Source: Microlunatus endophyticus (GTDB lineage: Bacteria > Actinomycetota > Actinomycetes > Propionibacteriales > Propionibacteriaceae). Taken from it: DNA of 64,000 nt. The stretch spans positions 124,001 to 188,000 of the forward strand of contig NZ_BMMZ01000009.1 of assembly GCF_014646195.1 (NCBI RefSeq). The letters run 5' to 3'. Position numbers and translations under genes: made by a program. Positions within the stretch are counted from its first letter, which is position 1. Each line of letters begins with the position of its first letter. Below are positions 17,517 to 26,623 of the stretch, piece by piece. The notes beneath the pieces are model-generated. The model was not told the DNA's origin and made no database searches. It saw only the letters and a program-made list of their open reading frames with translations.

Positions 17517-18457
17517 CTTCAGTCCCCGCTGCTTCGAAGGTGGTGGGCGCAGCCGATGCTGCGCCGACCGCTACGTCCCTGCGACCGACCGCTCCCTGGC
17601 GCCGCCGGGATCGCAGGATCGGTCTGGCGGCTGCTGCACCGGCCTTCATCATCGTGGTCGGATTCATGATGTACCCGGTGCTCTACGCGCTGTTCATCTC
17701 CTTCAACAAGACCGACGGCGTCGACTTCGAGTGGGTGTGGTTCAAGAACTACTCGAACATCCTGACCGACCCGCTGGTGCACCAGGTCTTCCTCAACAAC
17801 GTCAAGTTCCTGATCTCGGTGCCACTGGTGATCTTCTTCTCGATCATCGTCTCGGTATTGCTGTTCGAGAAGATCCGAGGCTGGAAGACGTTCCGGATCA
17901 TCTTCTTCCTGCCGAACGTGCTGTCGATCGTCGTGATCGGTGTCATGTTCAAGAGCATCTTCGGTTACTACGGTGCCGTGAACAGCATCATCGCTGCGGT
18001 CGGCGGGAACCGGGTCAGCTTCTTCACCGACGGCAGCCTGGCGATCTGGGTGATCGTCATCGCGCTGGTCTGGTCCGGCTTCGGTTATCAAGCTCTGTTG
18101 ATCATGAGTGGACTCTCGGCGATCGACACCTCGGTCTTCGAGGCGGCGGCACTCGACGGAGCGGGCTGGTGGCGGCGGCTCCGGTGGATCACGCTGCCGA
18201 ACATCCGACGCGAGCTCGGCTTCGTGTTCATCATCAATGTGCTCTACACCTTCACCTCACTGTTCGGCTTCATCTTCGTGATGACGGCCGGCGGACCGGG
18301 TTATGCAACCACGACCGTCGACTACCTGGTCTATCTGAAGGCGTTCGGGAGCGAGAATCTCGGCCCCGGGGCCGCCCTGGCGGTGTTGCTCTTCCTCTTC
18401 ATCGGTCTGCTCACGATCCTGCAGAACCGGTTCTTCCGCATCCAGGGCAACGATTGA
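17513..18457 (+). CDS. CUT1 ABC importer permease (MalF/UgpA type)
   Basis: A 314-residue inner-membrane permease with about six transmembrane helices; an N-terminal 40-residue cytoplasmic extension precedes the first helix (AAPAFIIVVGFMMYPVLYALFI). The EAA loop EAAALDGAGWWRRLRWITLPNI, which docks to the ATPase, is present near residue 205. GTG start overlaps the stop of the binding-protein gene (GTGA, 17513-17516). Forms the channel with the next gene product. Confidence 0.93.
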   Translation: MTSVPAASKVVGAADAAPTATSLRPTAPWRRRDRRIGLAAAAPAFIIVVGFMMYPVLYALFISFNKTDGVDFEWVWFKNYSNILTDPLVHQVFLNNVKFLISVPLVIFFSIIVSVLLFEKIRGWKTFRIIFFLPNVLSIVVIGVMFKSIFGYYGAVNSIIAAVGGNRVSFFTDGSLAIWVIVIALVWSGFGYQALLIMSGLSAIDTSVFEAAALDGAGWWRRLRWITLPNIRRELGFVFIINVLYTFTSLFGFIFVMTAGGPGYATTTVDYLVYLKAFGSENLGPGAALAVLLFLFIGLLTILQNRFFRIQGND

Positions 18458-18467
18458 GGACCAACCG

Positions 18468-19301
18468 ATGACCAGCCAGACCCTGAACCGTTCTGCTCGC
18501 ATCCCGATCTTCATCGGCCTCTGTGTGCTGGCCGCGTCGATCATCTACCCGGTCTACTTCCTGGCGATCGCTGCCTTCCGGACCCAGCTCGACTATCAGG
18601 AGAATCCGCTCGGCCTGCCGAGGCAGTGGACACTGCACAACTTCAGCGTGGTCTGGAACGGCTACGGCGCGGGCCCGGCCTTCCTGCGCAGCATCCTGGT
18701 GGTGTCGGTCTCCACCTGCCTGGTACTGCTGTTCGCAACGTTCGCCGGCTACTCGCTGGCCAAGCTCAACCCACCCGGCGCCAAGATCATCACCGGCTCG
18801 TTCGTCTCGGTGATGCTGATTCCCAGCCAGGTGCTGATCCTGCCGATCTATCTGTTGCTGTCTGCACTCGGTCTGGTCGGCAGCTATACCAGCCTGATGC
18901 TGCTCTACACCGCGACCAATCTTCCCTTCGCGGTCTTCTTCCTGACCCTCTCGTTCCGATCGATCAGCGACGACATCCTGGACGCCGCGAAGGTCGACGG
19001 AGCAGGCTTCTTCCGCACCGTCGGGCGGGTCGCCGTACCGGTGGCGATCCCGAGCCTGGCCACGCTCGCGGTGTTGCAGTTCCTCGGCATGTGGAACGAG
19101 TTGCTCTACGCGCTCATCCTGCTGCCGGATGACAGCAAGCGGCTACTGACGCCGGCGCTGTCCATGATCGGCCAGCGCTATGTCAACAATCAGCCCTTGG
19201 TCTCCGCCGGGCTGCTGATCGCGGCATCGGTGCCGATCCTGCTGCTCACTCTGACCTCCCGCTACGTCGTGGAGGGGATCTCGATCGGATCGTCGAAGTA
19301 G
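18468..19301 (+). CDS. CUT1 ABC importer permease (MalG/UgpE type)
   Basis: A 277-residue second permease, six predicted helices, with the EAA-type loop ILDAAKVDGAGFFRTVGRVAVPVAIP near residue 175. The ATG at 18468 follows the first permease stop by 10 bases with GAGGA upstream. Its 3' end overlaps the convergent flavin-reductase-like gene by 40 bases, so the last 13 codons are read on both strands. Confidence 0.93.
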   Translation: MTSQTLNRSARIPIFIGLCVLAASIIYPVYFLAIAAFRTQLDYQENPLGLPRQWTLHNFSVVWNGYGAGPAFLRSILVVSVSTCLVLLFATFAGYSLAKLNPPGAKIITGSFVSVMLIPSQVLILPIYLLLSALGLVGSYTSLMLLYTATNLPFAVFFLTLSFRSISDDILDAAKVDGAGFFRTVGRVAVPVAIPSLATLAVLQFLGMWNELLYALILLPDDSKRLLTPALSMIGQRYVNNQPLVSAGLLIAASVPILLLTLTSRYVVEGISIGSSK

Positions 19302-19915
19302 TTTCGCATCCGGCCGGGCATCGACCAGCCGGCAGCCAGTCGGGAGGGAGCCAAGGGCCGCGACTCACCGAAGAAGTCGCAGAATTTCATGATCAGCGGA
19401 TCCCACGACCTCGGATCCACGTACGCCGTCCCGGGGATGATCAGCGAGTCCTCCACGTGCGACCGCAGGACCCTGACTTGGATCGCTTGGGCAGTTCCGA
19501 AATCATGACTGTCCACGACTTCGCACTCCAGTTGGATCGGGCACTCCGCGACCCGCTCCGGGGTCACCAGATCGGACTTCTGTCGGGTGAGACCGGACAC
19601 CTCGAACTTGCGCGGCTCGTATCGGTAACCGGTCCGCCGTTTGTTGTCGCTGAGTACGGGCTCGGCGGTCAGCAAGGCGAGGCGATCGACGTGGTCCACC
19701 AGGTCCGCGGAAGCCAGATTCAGTACGCAGACGCCGGTACGCAGCAGATTCTTCGTTGTTCGGGACGACCCACCGAGCCCGAGCATCGCGCAGTCATTGA
19801 GCCACCAGGCCGATGACATCGGCGCCACGTTCGTTGTGCCGTCGGGATTGGTCGAGGAGATCAGGACGACCGGCGTCCCGTAGTAGTGGACCTTCAAGGA
19901 AACGGTCGAGTGCAT
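19262..19915 (-). CDS. Flavin reductase-like FMN-binding split-barrel protein
   Basis: A 217-residue protein of the flavin-reductase-like (FMN split barrel) family, which bind FMN and often reduce it for partner monooxygenases. The typical start is VVLISSTNPDGTTNVAPMSSAWWLN, followed by CVLNLASADLVDHVDRLALLT. A conserved AECPIQLECEV stretch lies in the middle. No partner oxygenase is adjacent. The 40-base tail overlap with the permease gene on the other strand is unusual but both frames look genuine. Confidence 0.82.
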   Translation of the reverse strand: MHSTVSLKVHYYGTPVVLISSTNPDGTTNVAPMSSAWWLNDCAMLGLGGSSRTTKNLLRTGVCVLNLASADLVDHVDRLALLTAEPVLSDNKRRTGYRYEPRKFEVSGLTRQKSDLVTPERVAECPIQLECEVVDSHDFGTAQAIQVRVLRSHVEDSLIIPGTAYVDPRSWDPLIMKFCDFFGESRPLAPSRLAAGWSMPGRMRNYFDDPIEIPSTT

Positions 19916-20003
19916 GAGATTCAGCGTGCAAGATCATCTCGTCCGACTCCGGCGGTTTTCGGACCTGGCCTTGACGATCCCACCGGCCAAGTGCGGGTTC
20001 GCG

Positions 20004-21263
20004 CTAGGACGGCCCTGCCAGCGCCCGGGCGTAGGCGTCCAGGGCCGCCGCGGCGGTGTTGTCCCAGCTGAACCGGGCCGCATGCAGGGCACCGTTGCGA
20101 CCGAACTCCCGCGCCAGCTCGGGCTCGTCCAGCAGCTTCTCCAGCGCGTCGGCCCACAGCACCGGATCGTGACCCGCGACCAGCAAGCCAGTCTCGCCGT
20201 CGTGGACGGCATAGCGCAACCCGCCCACGTCCGTGGCGACCACCGGTCGCCCACAGGCCTGTGCCTCCAGGGCGACCAAGCCGAAGGACTCGTTGTAGGA
20301 CGGGACTCCGACCACATTCGCCGCGCAGTACCAGCGGAAGAGCTCCGGCCTGGGCGAGTGCGGGCGAACGATGATCCTGTCCTCCAGTCCGTGATCACGG
20401 ATCGTGTCCGGCAAGGCGTCGGCATAGGTGCTCTCCGGTCCGCTCGGGCTGCCGATGATGATCAACTTGAGCTGATCGTCGAGATCCGGCCGACGGCGTA
20501 CCAGCTCGGCGACAGCGTCGATCAGCACGTCCGGCGCCTTCAGCGGCTGCAGTCGCCCGACGAACAAGATGATCTTGTCCGACATCGCAAGGCCGTACTG
20601 CCGTCGGGACTGGAGTTGAGCACAAGGGTGGAAGGTCTCCAGGTCGACACCCGGTGGGACGACCGTGAGTTGCTCCTGCACTGCGCCGTAGTGGCGGACC
20701 AGCTCCTGTGCCTCGTCGGCCGTATTGGCGGTCAGCACATCAGCCTGCTCGACGATCCTGGTCTCGCCGTCCTCCCGCACGTCCGGTTCGACGAGATGAT
20801 CACCCGCGCGATTGGCGTTCTTGACCCGGGCCATGGTGTGCATCGTGTGCACCAGCGGCAGCTGCAACCCCTCGGCCACGGTGATCCCCGCTATCCCGGA
20901 GAGCCAGTAGTGGCTGTGGATGAGGTCCCATTCCTGTTCGCCGGCGGCGTGAGTGGCATGCCAGGCCAGGACATTGGCCGCGAACTCATCAACCAGCTCC
21001 GGCAGCCGCTCCTTGGCCACCGCCTCGGCCGGCCCGGCCGGGATCTGGACCACTCGTACGCCGCCGCCCGCGGGCACCACCTCCGGCACGTCCGGCGTCC
21101 GCCGCCGGGTGAAGATGTCGACCTGCACGCCCCGGCTGCCGAGTCGCCGTGCGAGCTCGTACACATAGACATTCAGACCGCCCGCGTCGCCGACGCCCGG
21201 CGGGTCGAGCGGGGAAGTGTGCAGGCTCAACATCGCAACCCGTCCAGGCGTGTGTCGGCCCAT
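20004..21263 (-). CDS. mshA: D-inositol-3-phosphate glycosyltransferase (mycothiol biosynthesis)
   Basis: A 419-residue GT4 glycosyltransferase that joins UDP-GlcNAc to 1L-myo-inositol-1-phosphate, the first step of mycothiol synthesis. The MshA-specific N-terminus VAMLSLHTSPLDPPGVGDAG is present, as are HSHYWLSG, HTMHTMARVKN and the retaining EX7E motif ESFGLVALE. The ATG at 21261-21263 gives the usual length; the ORF extends to 21377 without support. Mycothiol is confined to actinobacteria, so this gene supports the taxonomic reading. Confidence 0.95.
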   Translation of the reverse strand: MGRHTPGRVAMLSLHTSPLDPPGVGDAGGLNVYVYELARRLGSRGVQVDIFTRRRTPDVPEVVPAGGGVRVVQIPAGPAEAVAKERLPELVDEFAANVLAWHATHAAGEQEWDLIHSHYWLSGIAGITVAEGLQLPLVHTMHTMARVKNANRAGDHLVEPDVREDGETRIVEQADVLTANTADEAQELVRHYGAVQEQLTVVPPGVDLETFHPCAQLQSRRQYGLAMSDKIILFVGRLQPLKAPDVLIDAVAELVRRRPDLDDQLKLIIIGSPSGPESTYADALPDTIRDHGLEDRIIVRPHSPRPELFRWYCAANVVGVPSYNESFGLVALEAQACGRPVVATDVGGLRYAVHDGETGLLVAGHDPVLWADALEKLLDEPELAREFGRNGALHAARFSWDNTAAAALDAYARALAGPS

Positions 21264-21330
21264 GATGCCATTCTTCCGTACGGCCGGAAGCGGTTGATCA
21301 CCCCGACCGTCCACTGAGATTCCGTCTCCT

Positions 21331-21369
21331 TGTGCAACCTGCACAGTGTCACCTGTCCGTAACGACAGG
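21331..21369. promoter_or_regulatory. Two inverted repeats upstream of the NCS1/hydantoinase operon
   Basis: TGTGCA-ACC-TGCACA (21331-21345) and CCTGTC-CGTAAC-GACAGG (21352-21369) are both perfect and lie 75-113 bases before the transporter start, in the 180-base gap shared with mshA. Either could be the site of the PucR regulator encoded at the operon end. Confidence 0.5.
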
Positions 21370-21443
21370 ATGAACATTGCCTGGTCCGGCTGTGCTGCTT
21401 AGCGTGGCGGCATTCTTCGACCCCACGACATTTGGAGTACCCG

Positions 21444-22778
21444 ATGGCCAGTCAGACAGGTGCGCCGGCCGTACCAGTGGCGGCGCCGATCGCAGTCGAC
21501 GACTTCTCACTGCGCCGCGTTCCCGCCGCGGAGCGCTACGGCTGGTTCCAGGTCGCCGTCCAGCGCTTCGGTCAGATCTCTGCGTTGTCCCAGTTCCTGC
21601 TGGGCGCAACCCTCGGCTTCGGGATGACCTTCTGGAGCGCCTTCTGGGCGCTCACCCTGGGCGCCGTGATCCTGGAGATCGTGTCGATCTTCGTCGGCAT
21701 CATCGGTGTGCGGGAGGGTCTGAACACCTCGATGATCACCCGGTGGACCGGTTTCGGATCCGCCGGGTCGGCGCTCGTCGGGCTGGCGATCGGCATGAGC
21801 CTGATCGGCTGGTTCGGGATCCAGTCGGGTGTGTCCGCGACCGGCCTGCACAGCCTGCTGCCGTTCTTCCCGACCTGGCTCTGGTCCTTGCTCTTCGGCT
21901 TCCTGGTCACCGCGATCGTGCTCCGCGGATTCCACAGCATGCAGTGGCTGGCCAACATCACGGTGCCGGTGTTCGTGGTCCTGGTCGGCTGGTCGACCAT
22001 CGTCGAACTGCACCGGCATTCCTTCTCGCAGTTGGTCGCCCAGGCTCCGCCGGGCCCGCACCTGGGATTCGTCGCCGGCACGACGCTGGTCGCCGGAGGC
22101 TTCATCGTCGGCTCGGTGATCACTCCCGACATGACCCGCTTCAACCGCTCGGCCGCCGATGTCGTCAAGCAGACTGTGCTGGGCATCACCCTCGGCGAAT
22201 ACGTGATCGGCCTGGCCGGCGTGCTGCTGGCCCACGCCGTGAAGACCTCCGACGTCACCACCGTGATCATGTCCTCGGTCGGCTGGGTCGGCGTCCTGGT
22301 CCTCGTGCTCGGCACGCTCAAGATCAACGACTGGAACATCTACAGCTCCGGTCTCGGCGTGGTCAACTTCATCGACGTGGTCTTCGGCAAGAAACTCAAC
22401 CGCGGTCTGGTCACGCTGATCATGGGCGTCGCGGGATCGATCCTCGCGGCCGCCGGCATCCTGAATCTGTTCACCTCCTTCCTGACCGTCCTGGGTGTGG
22501 TGTTTCCGCCGATCGCGGGCATCATGATCGCGGAGTACTTCTTCGTGAAGACCTGGCGCAAGGACCTCGCCGCTGCCGGGGACCGGCTTCCCTCCTCGGC
22601 ACCGCGATGGGTGCCGACCACCCTGGTGGTGTGGGCGATCGCATCCTTGATCGGATACTTCGTGCACATCGGATTGCCATCGATCAACTCGGTGGTGATC
22701 GCGTTCGTTCTCTACTTGGTCGCAGGAAGGCTCGGCCTTGTCCGCGCAGCCGGCATCTCGGAAACCGAAAGGGCATAA
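21444..22778 (+). CDS. NCS1-family transporter (cytosine/hydantoin permease-like)
   Basis: A 444-residue membrane protein with about 12 helices of the nucleobase:cation symporter-1 family (CodB/Mhp1 group). Signatures include SQFLLGATLGFGMTFWSAF, the unwound helix region TWYF-like IGWFGIQSGV, and GSVITPDMTRFNRSAADV. It imports the substrate for the hydantoinase-like gene eight bases downstream. ATG at 21444 with GGAG five bases before it. The substrate is likely a pyrimidine, purine or hydantoin; context favours a hydantoin-type ring. Confidence 0.9.
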   Translation: MASQTGAPAVPVAAPIAVDDFSLRRVPAAERYGWFQVAVQRFGQISALSQFLLGATLGFGMTFWSAFWALTLGAVILEIVSIFVGIIGVREGLNTSMITRWTGFGSAGSALVGLAIGMSLIGWFGIQSGVSATGLHSLLPFFPTWLWSLLFGFLVTAIVLRGFHSMQWLANITVPVFVVLVGWSTIVELHRHSFSQLVAQAPPGPHLGFVAGTTLVAGGFIVGSVITPDMTRFNRSAADVVKQTVLGITLGEYVIGLAGVLLAHAVKTSDVTTVIMSSVGWVGVLVLVLGTLKINDWNIYSSGLGVVNFIDVVFGKKLNRGLVTLIMGVAGSILAAAGILNLFTSFLTVLGVVFPPIAGIMIAEYFFVKTWRKDLAAAGDRLPSSAPRWVPTTLVVWAIASLIGYFVHIGLPSINSVVIAFVLYLVAGRLGLVRAAGISETERA

Positions 22779-22785
22779 CCCAGCT

Positions 22786-24342
22786 ATGAGAATCGGCATC
22801 GACGTCGGCGGCACCAACACCGACGCGGTCCTGATGGACGCCAATACGGTGGCCGCGGCGGTCAAACGCTCGACCAGTGCCGATGTGACCACCGGCATCG
22901 TCGAGGCGCTGGCCGCTCTGCAGGAGCAGCGGGCCTTTTCCGTCGACGACATCGACGCGGTGATGATCGGCACCACGCATTTCATCAACGCGCTGGTCGA
23001 GGCACGCCGGCTCGCCCCGACCGCAGCAGTACGGCTCGGGTTGCCCGCCACCGCGTCACTTCCGCCGTTCGTCGACTGGCCCGAGCCGCTGGTCGCGGCG
23101 ATGCAGGGACGGGCCTACCTGGCCCACGGCGGTCACGAATTCGACGGCCGGGAGATCTCACCGCTGGATCCCGACGAGCTCAAGCGGCATGCAGCTGACA
23201 TCGCGGCCTCCGGTTCACGATCGGTCGCCATCTCGTCGGTCTTCTCGCCCATCAACAGCGAGCTGGAGTTGCAGGCGCAGGAGATCCTGCAGGCCGAACT
23301 CGGTCCCGACGTCGCCTTCTCGCTCTCCCACGAGATCGGCCGGATCGGCTTGCTGGAAAGGGAGAACGCGACGATCATCAACGCCGCGCTGCGCGAGCTG
23401 GCCACCTCGATCGTCGACGGCCTGGCCTCGTCGGTGGCCGCCAGCGGGCTGACGGCACCGCTGTTCCTGAGCCAGAACGACGGAACGCTGATGGACATGG
23501 AGTACGCCCGGCGCTACCCGGTGGCGACCTTCGCCTCCGGACCGACCAACTCCATGCGCGGGGCCGCTGTGTTGTCCGGCCTGGACACCTGCGCGGTCGT
23601 CGACGTCGGCGGGACGACAACCGATGTCGGCGTGCTGAATCAGGGATTCCCCCGCGAGGCGACCGGTGAGGTGCTGGTCGCCGGCGTCCGCACCAACTTC
23701 CGGATGCCGGACGTGCTGTCGATCGGCATCGGCGGTGGTTCGCTCGTCCGCGAGAACGGCGCCCTCGTCGGCCCCGATTCGGTCGGCTACCGGCTGAACA
23801 CCGAGGCATTGGTCTTCGGCGGTTCCACGCTCACCGCGACCGATGTCGCCGTCGCGGCAGGCTGGGCCGAGATCGGCGACACCGGTCGGGTCGGGCACCT
23901 GTCCCAGGAAGCCGCCGACCGGGCCCTTGACGTGATCGCGACCCGGGTCGCCGACGTGGTCGAGCGGATGCGGACCTCCGCGGCACCCCTACCGGTGGTC
24001 GCCGTCGGCGGTGGATCGGTGCTGCTGCCCGAAGAGCTGCCGGGCCTGGGCCGACTGCACCGGCCGGAGAACTTCGCCGTCGCCAACGCGATCGGCGCCG
24101 CCATCGCCCAGGTCTCCGGAGAGATCGACAAGGTGTACGCGATCTCCGAGGGCAGCCGCGCCACCGTCATCGACGAGGCCCGCCAGGAGGCGGTGGACCG
24201 GGCGATCGCCGCCGGCGCCCACCCGGGATCGGTGGAGATCGTCGACTTCGACGAGGTGCCAATCCCCTACCTCCCCGGCAATGCCACCCGGATCCGGGCC
24301 AAGGCGGTCGGCGACCTCGCCCTGACGGCGGTGGCCCGGTGA
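22786..24342 (+). CDS. HyuA-like hydantoinase/oxoprolinase family protein
   Basis: A 518-residue ASKHA-fold protein of the hydantoinase A/5-oxoprolinase group, ATP-dependent ring openers. The N-terminal phosphate motif GIDVGGTNTDAVLMD opens the protein, TTHFINALVEARRLAPTAAVR follows, and the second half shows AVVDVGGTTTDVGVL, IGIGGGS and VAVGGGS. It is about as long as the stand-alone HyuA proteins commonly found next to DUF917 genes, shorter than full oxoprolinases. Start ATG at 22786. GTGA overlap with the next gene indicates coupling. Confidence 0.88.
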   Translation: MRIGIDVGGTNTDAVLMDANTVAAAVKRSTSADVTTGIVEALAALQEQRAFSVDDIDAVMIGTTHFINALVEARRLAPTAAVRLGLPATASLPPFVDWPEPLVAAMQGRAYLAHGGHEFDGREISPLDPDELKRHAADIAASGSRSVAISSVFSPINSELELQAQEILQAELGPDVAFSLSHEIGRIGLLERENATIINAALRELATSIVDGLASSVAASGLTAPLFLSQNDGTLMDMEYARRYPVATFASGPTNSMRGAAVLSGLDTCAVVDVGGTTTDVGVLNQGFPREATGEVLVAGVRTNFRMPDVLSIGIGGGSLVRENGALVGPDSVGYRLNTEALVFGGSTLTATDVAVAAGWAEIGDTGRVGHLSQEAADRALDVIATRVADVVERMRTSAAPLPVVAVGGGSVLLPEELPGLGRLHRPENFAVANAIGAAIAQVSGEIDKVYAISEGSRATVIDEARQEAVDRAIAAGAHPGSVEIVDFDEVPIPYLPGNATRIRAKAVGDLALTAVAR

Positions 24343-25469
24343 ACGCCGGAAGCAGTCCCATCACGACCGCGATCCGGCCGTTGACCCGGATCGAGGGGCC
24401 GGAGATCAAGGACCTGGCCCGTGGCGCGGCGATCCTCGGCACCGGCGGCGGCGGGGATCCGTACGTCGGCCGGTTGCTCGCCGAGGCGGCCGTCCGGGAG
24501 CGCGGGCCGGTCGAGATCGTCCAGGTGCCCGACATCCCGGACGACGCAGTGGTGGTTTCCGCCGCGATGATGGGGGCGCCGACCGTGATGGTCGAGAAAC
24601 TGCCGACCGGGACCCAGTTCGCCCAGGCCGTACGCGACCTCACCGCCCGGCTCGGCATCGTCCCGACCCATATCGCCTGTATCGAGGCCGGCGGCGTCAA
24701 CTCGACAACCCCGATCGTGGCCGCCGCCGAGCTGGGCCTGCCGCTGATCGACGCCGACGGGATGGGTCGCGCCTTTCCCGAGGTGCAGATGGTGCTGCCG
24801 ACTCTCTACGGTCACGCGGCCGCGCCGATGTCAGTCGCCGACGAGAAGGGCAACAGCCTGATGCTCGACACCATCGACAACCGCTGGGCCGAGCGGCTGG
24901 CCCGTACGGCCACGGTCGAGATGGGCTGCTCGGTATCCACCGCCCAGTACGTGCTGACCGGTGCCCAGCTGAAGGAGTCGTACGTTCCGGGCACCCTGTC
25001 GCTGTGCGTCGAACTCGGACAGACCCTGGTGCGCGCCCGGGCGGCCAACGCCGATCCGGTGGCCGCGGTGGCAGACGTGCTGTCCGGCCGGATCGTCTTC
25101 GAGGGTAAGGTCGTCGACGTCGAGCGGCGGACCCAGACCGGCTTCGCCCGGGGTACCGCGCGAGTTGCGGGCATCGGTGGTAACCAGGGGCGCGAGGCCG
25201 TCCTGCGCTTCCAGAACGAGCACCTGATCGTCGAGGTCGACCGCACCGTCGAGACCACGGCCCCCGATCTGATCATCGTCCTGGAGGCCGACACCGGAGA
25301 GCCGATCACCACCGAGGGACTGCGGTACGGCGCCCGGGTACGGATCGTCACAGCTCCCGCCGATCCGCGGTGGCACTCTGCCGCCGCCCACGCCCTGGCT
25401 GGGCCGGCCTACTTCGGCTACGACACCGACCCGGTCCTTTTCGACGGCATCGTGGTGTCGGACTCGTGA
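24339..25469 (+). CDS. DUF917 (S-methyl-thiohydantoin desulfurase-type) protein 1
   Basis: A 376-residue DUF917 protein. Conserved elements are GTGGGGDPYVG near the N-terminus, AGGVNSTTPIVAAAELGLPLIDADGMGRAFPE, and FEGKVVDVERRTQTGFARG. Members of this Pfam family have been renamed after an S-methyl thiohydantoin desulfurase, and typically accompany HyuA and NCS1 transporters. GTG start overlaps the hyuA-like stop by four bases. Full consensus motifs suggest it is catalytically competent; the actual substrate is not known. Confidence 0.85.
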   Translation: MNAGSSPITTAIRPLTRIEGPEIKDLARGAAILGTGGGGDPYVGRLLAEAAVRERGPVEIVQVPDIPDDAVVVSAAMMGAPTVMVEKLPTGTQFAQAVRDLTARLGIVPTHIACIEAGGVNSTTPIVAAAELGLPLIDADGMGRAFPEVQMVLPTLYGHAAAPMSVADEKGNSLMLDTIDNRWAERLARTATVEMGCSVSTAQYVLTGAQLKESYVPGTLSLCVELGQTLVRARAANADPVAAVADVLSGRIVFEGKVVDVERRTQTGFARGTARVAGIGGNQGREAVLRFQNEHLIVEVDRTVETTAPDLIIVLEADTGEPITTEGLRYGARVRIVTAPADPRWHSAAAHALAGPAYFGYDTDPVLFDGIVVSDS

Positions 25470-26623
25470 GCTGGCAGCTGGGGCCGGAAGATCTCCCCGC
25501 CCTCGCGCTCGGCGCCACCCTGCTCGGCACCGGGGGCGGCGGCGACCCGCACATCGGGCGGCTGCTGGTCGAGCAGGCGATGCGCGAGCACGGGCCGGTC
25601 ACGATCCTCGATCCGGACGATCTCGACGACGACCTGCTGATCATCCCGACCGCACAGATGGGTGCGCCGACGGTCGTACTGGAACGCATTCCTGCCGGTC
25701 CCGAGCCACTGGCCGCCCTCCGGCGTCTGGAAGATCATCGGGGTCGGCGGGCGGCGGCGACGATGCCCATCGAGTGCGGCGGCATCAACTCGATGATCCC
25801 GTTGCTGGTCGGCGCGACCGGTGGGCTGCCCGTTGTGGACGCCGACGGGATGGGACGCGCGTTCCCGGAACTGCAGATGGAGACCTTCTCGGTCTACGGC
25901 GTACCCGGCTCGCCGCTGGCGATCGCCGACGAACTCGGGCACACCGTGCTGATCGACACCGGCGAGGACAACCGGCAGCTGGAATGGCTGGCCCGCGGTG
26001 TCACCATCCGGCTCGGCGGTGTCGCCTACATCGCCGAGTACGCGATGACCGGCCGGCAGGTCAAGGACACTGCCGTGCCCCGTACGCTCTCGCTCGCGCT
26101 GAGCGTCGGCCGGGCCATCCTGGACGCCCGCCGTGATCATCGCGATCCGTTCGCCGCGCTCGCGGACGCCTTCAGCAGGACGATCTACACCCATATCCGC
26201 GAGCTGTTCCACGGCAAGGTGGTCGACGTCGAACGCCGTACGACCGAGGGTTTCGCTCGTGGCCGCGCGCGGATCCGGAGTGCCGACGGCGACGGCGAGT
26301 TGGAGATCTCCTTCCAGAACGAGAATCTCGTGGCGATCCGGGACGAGATACAGCTCGCGGTTGTGCCCGACCTGATCTGCATCCTCGAGGAGGAGACGGC
26401 TGAGCCGATCACCACCGAGCGGCTGCGCTACGGCGATCGCGTGCGGGTGATCGGTGTCTCGACACCGGCCCTGATGCGGACGCCGGAGGCTCTGGCGGTC
26501 TTCGGCCCACGCTGCTTCGGCCTGGACCGGGAATTCGTCCCGGTCGAGGACGGCCCTGGTGGAGAGATCGCCGGGACCGCCGATGCCAGGATGGAGGAAT
26601 GGGAGCAGACGCCGGTGCGGTGA
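25466..26623 (+). CDS. DUF917 protein 2
   Basis: A 385-residue paralogue of the preceding protein with the same conserved blocks: GTGGGGDPHIG, ECGGINSMIPLLVGATGGLPVVDADGMGRAFPE, FHGKVVDVERRTTEGFARG. The GTG at 25466-25468 is part of a GTGA overlap with gene 1; the longer ORF from 25370 lies over gene 1 and is not used. Two tandem DUF917 genes are common and may form a heteromeric enzyme. The 3' end overlaps gene 3 by 25 bases. Confidence 0.85.
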   Translation: MSWQLGPEDLPALALGATLLGTGGGGDPHIGRLLVEQAMREHGPVTILDPDDLDDDLLIIPTAQMGAPTVVLERIPAGPEPLAALRRLEDHRGRRAAATMPIECGGINSMIPLLVGATGGLPVVDADGMGRAFPELQMETFSVYGVPGSPLAIADELGHTVLIDTGEDNRQLEWLARGVTIRLGGVAYIAEYAMTGRQVKDTAVPRTLSLALSVGRAILDARRDHRDPFAALADAFSRTIYTHIRELFHGKVVDVERRTTEGFARGRARIRSADGDGELEISFQNENLVAIRDEIQLAVVPDLICILEEETAEPITTERLRYGDRVRVIGVSTPALMRTPEALAVFGPRCFGLDREFVPVEDGPGGEIAGTADARMEEWEQTPVR

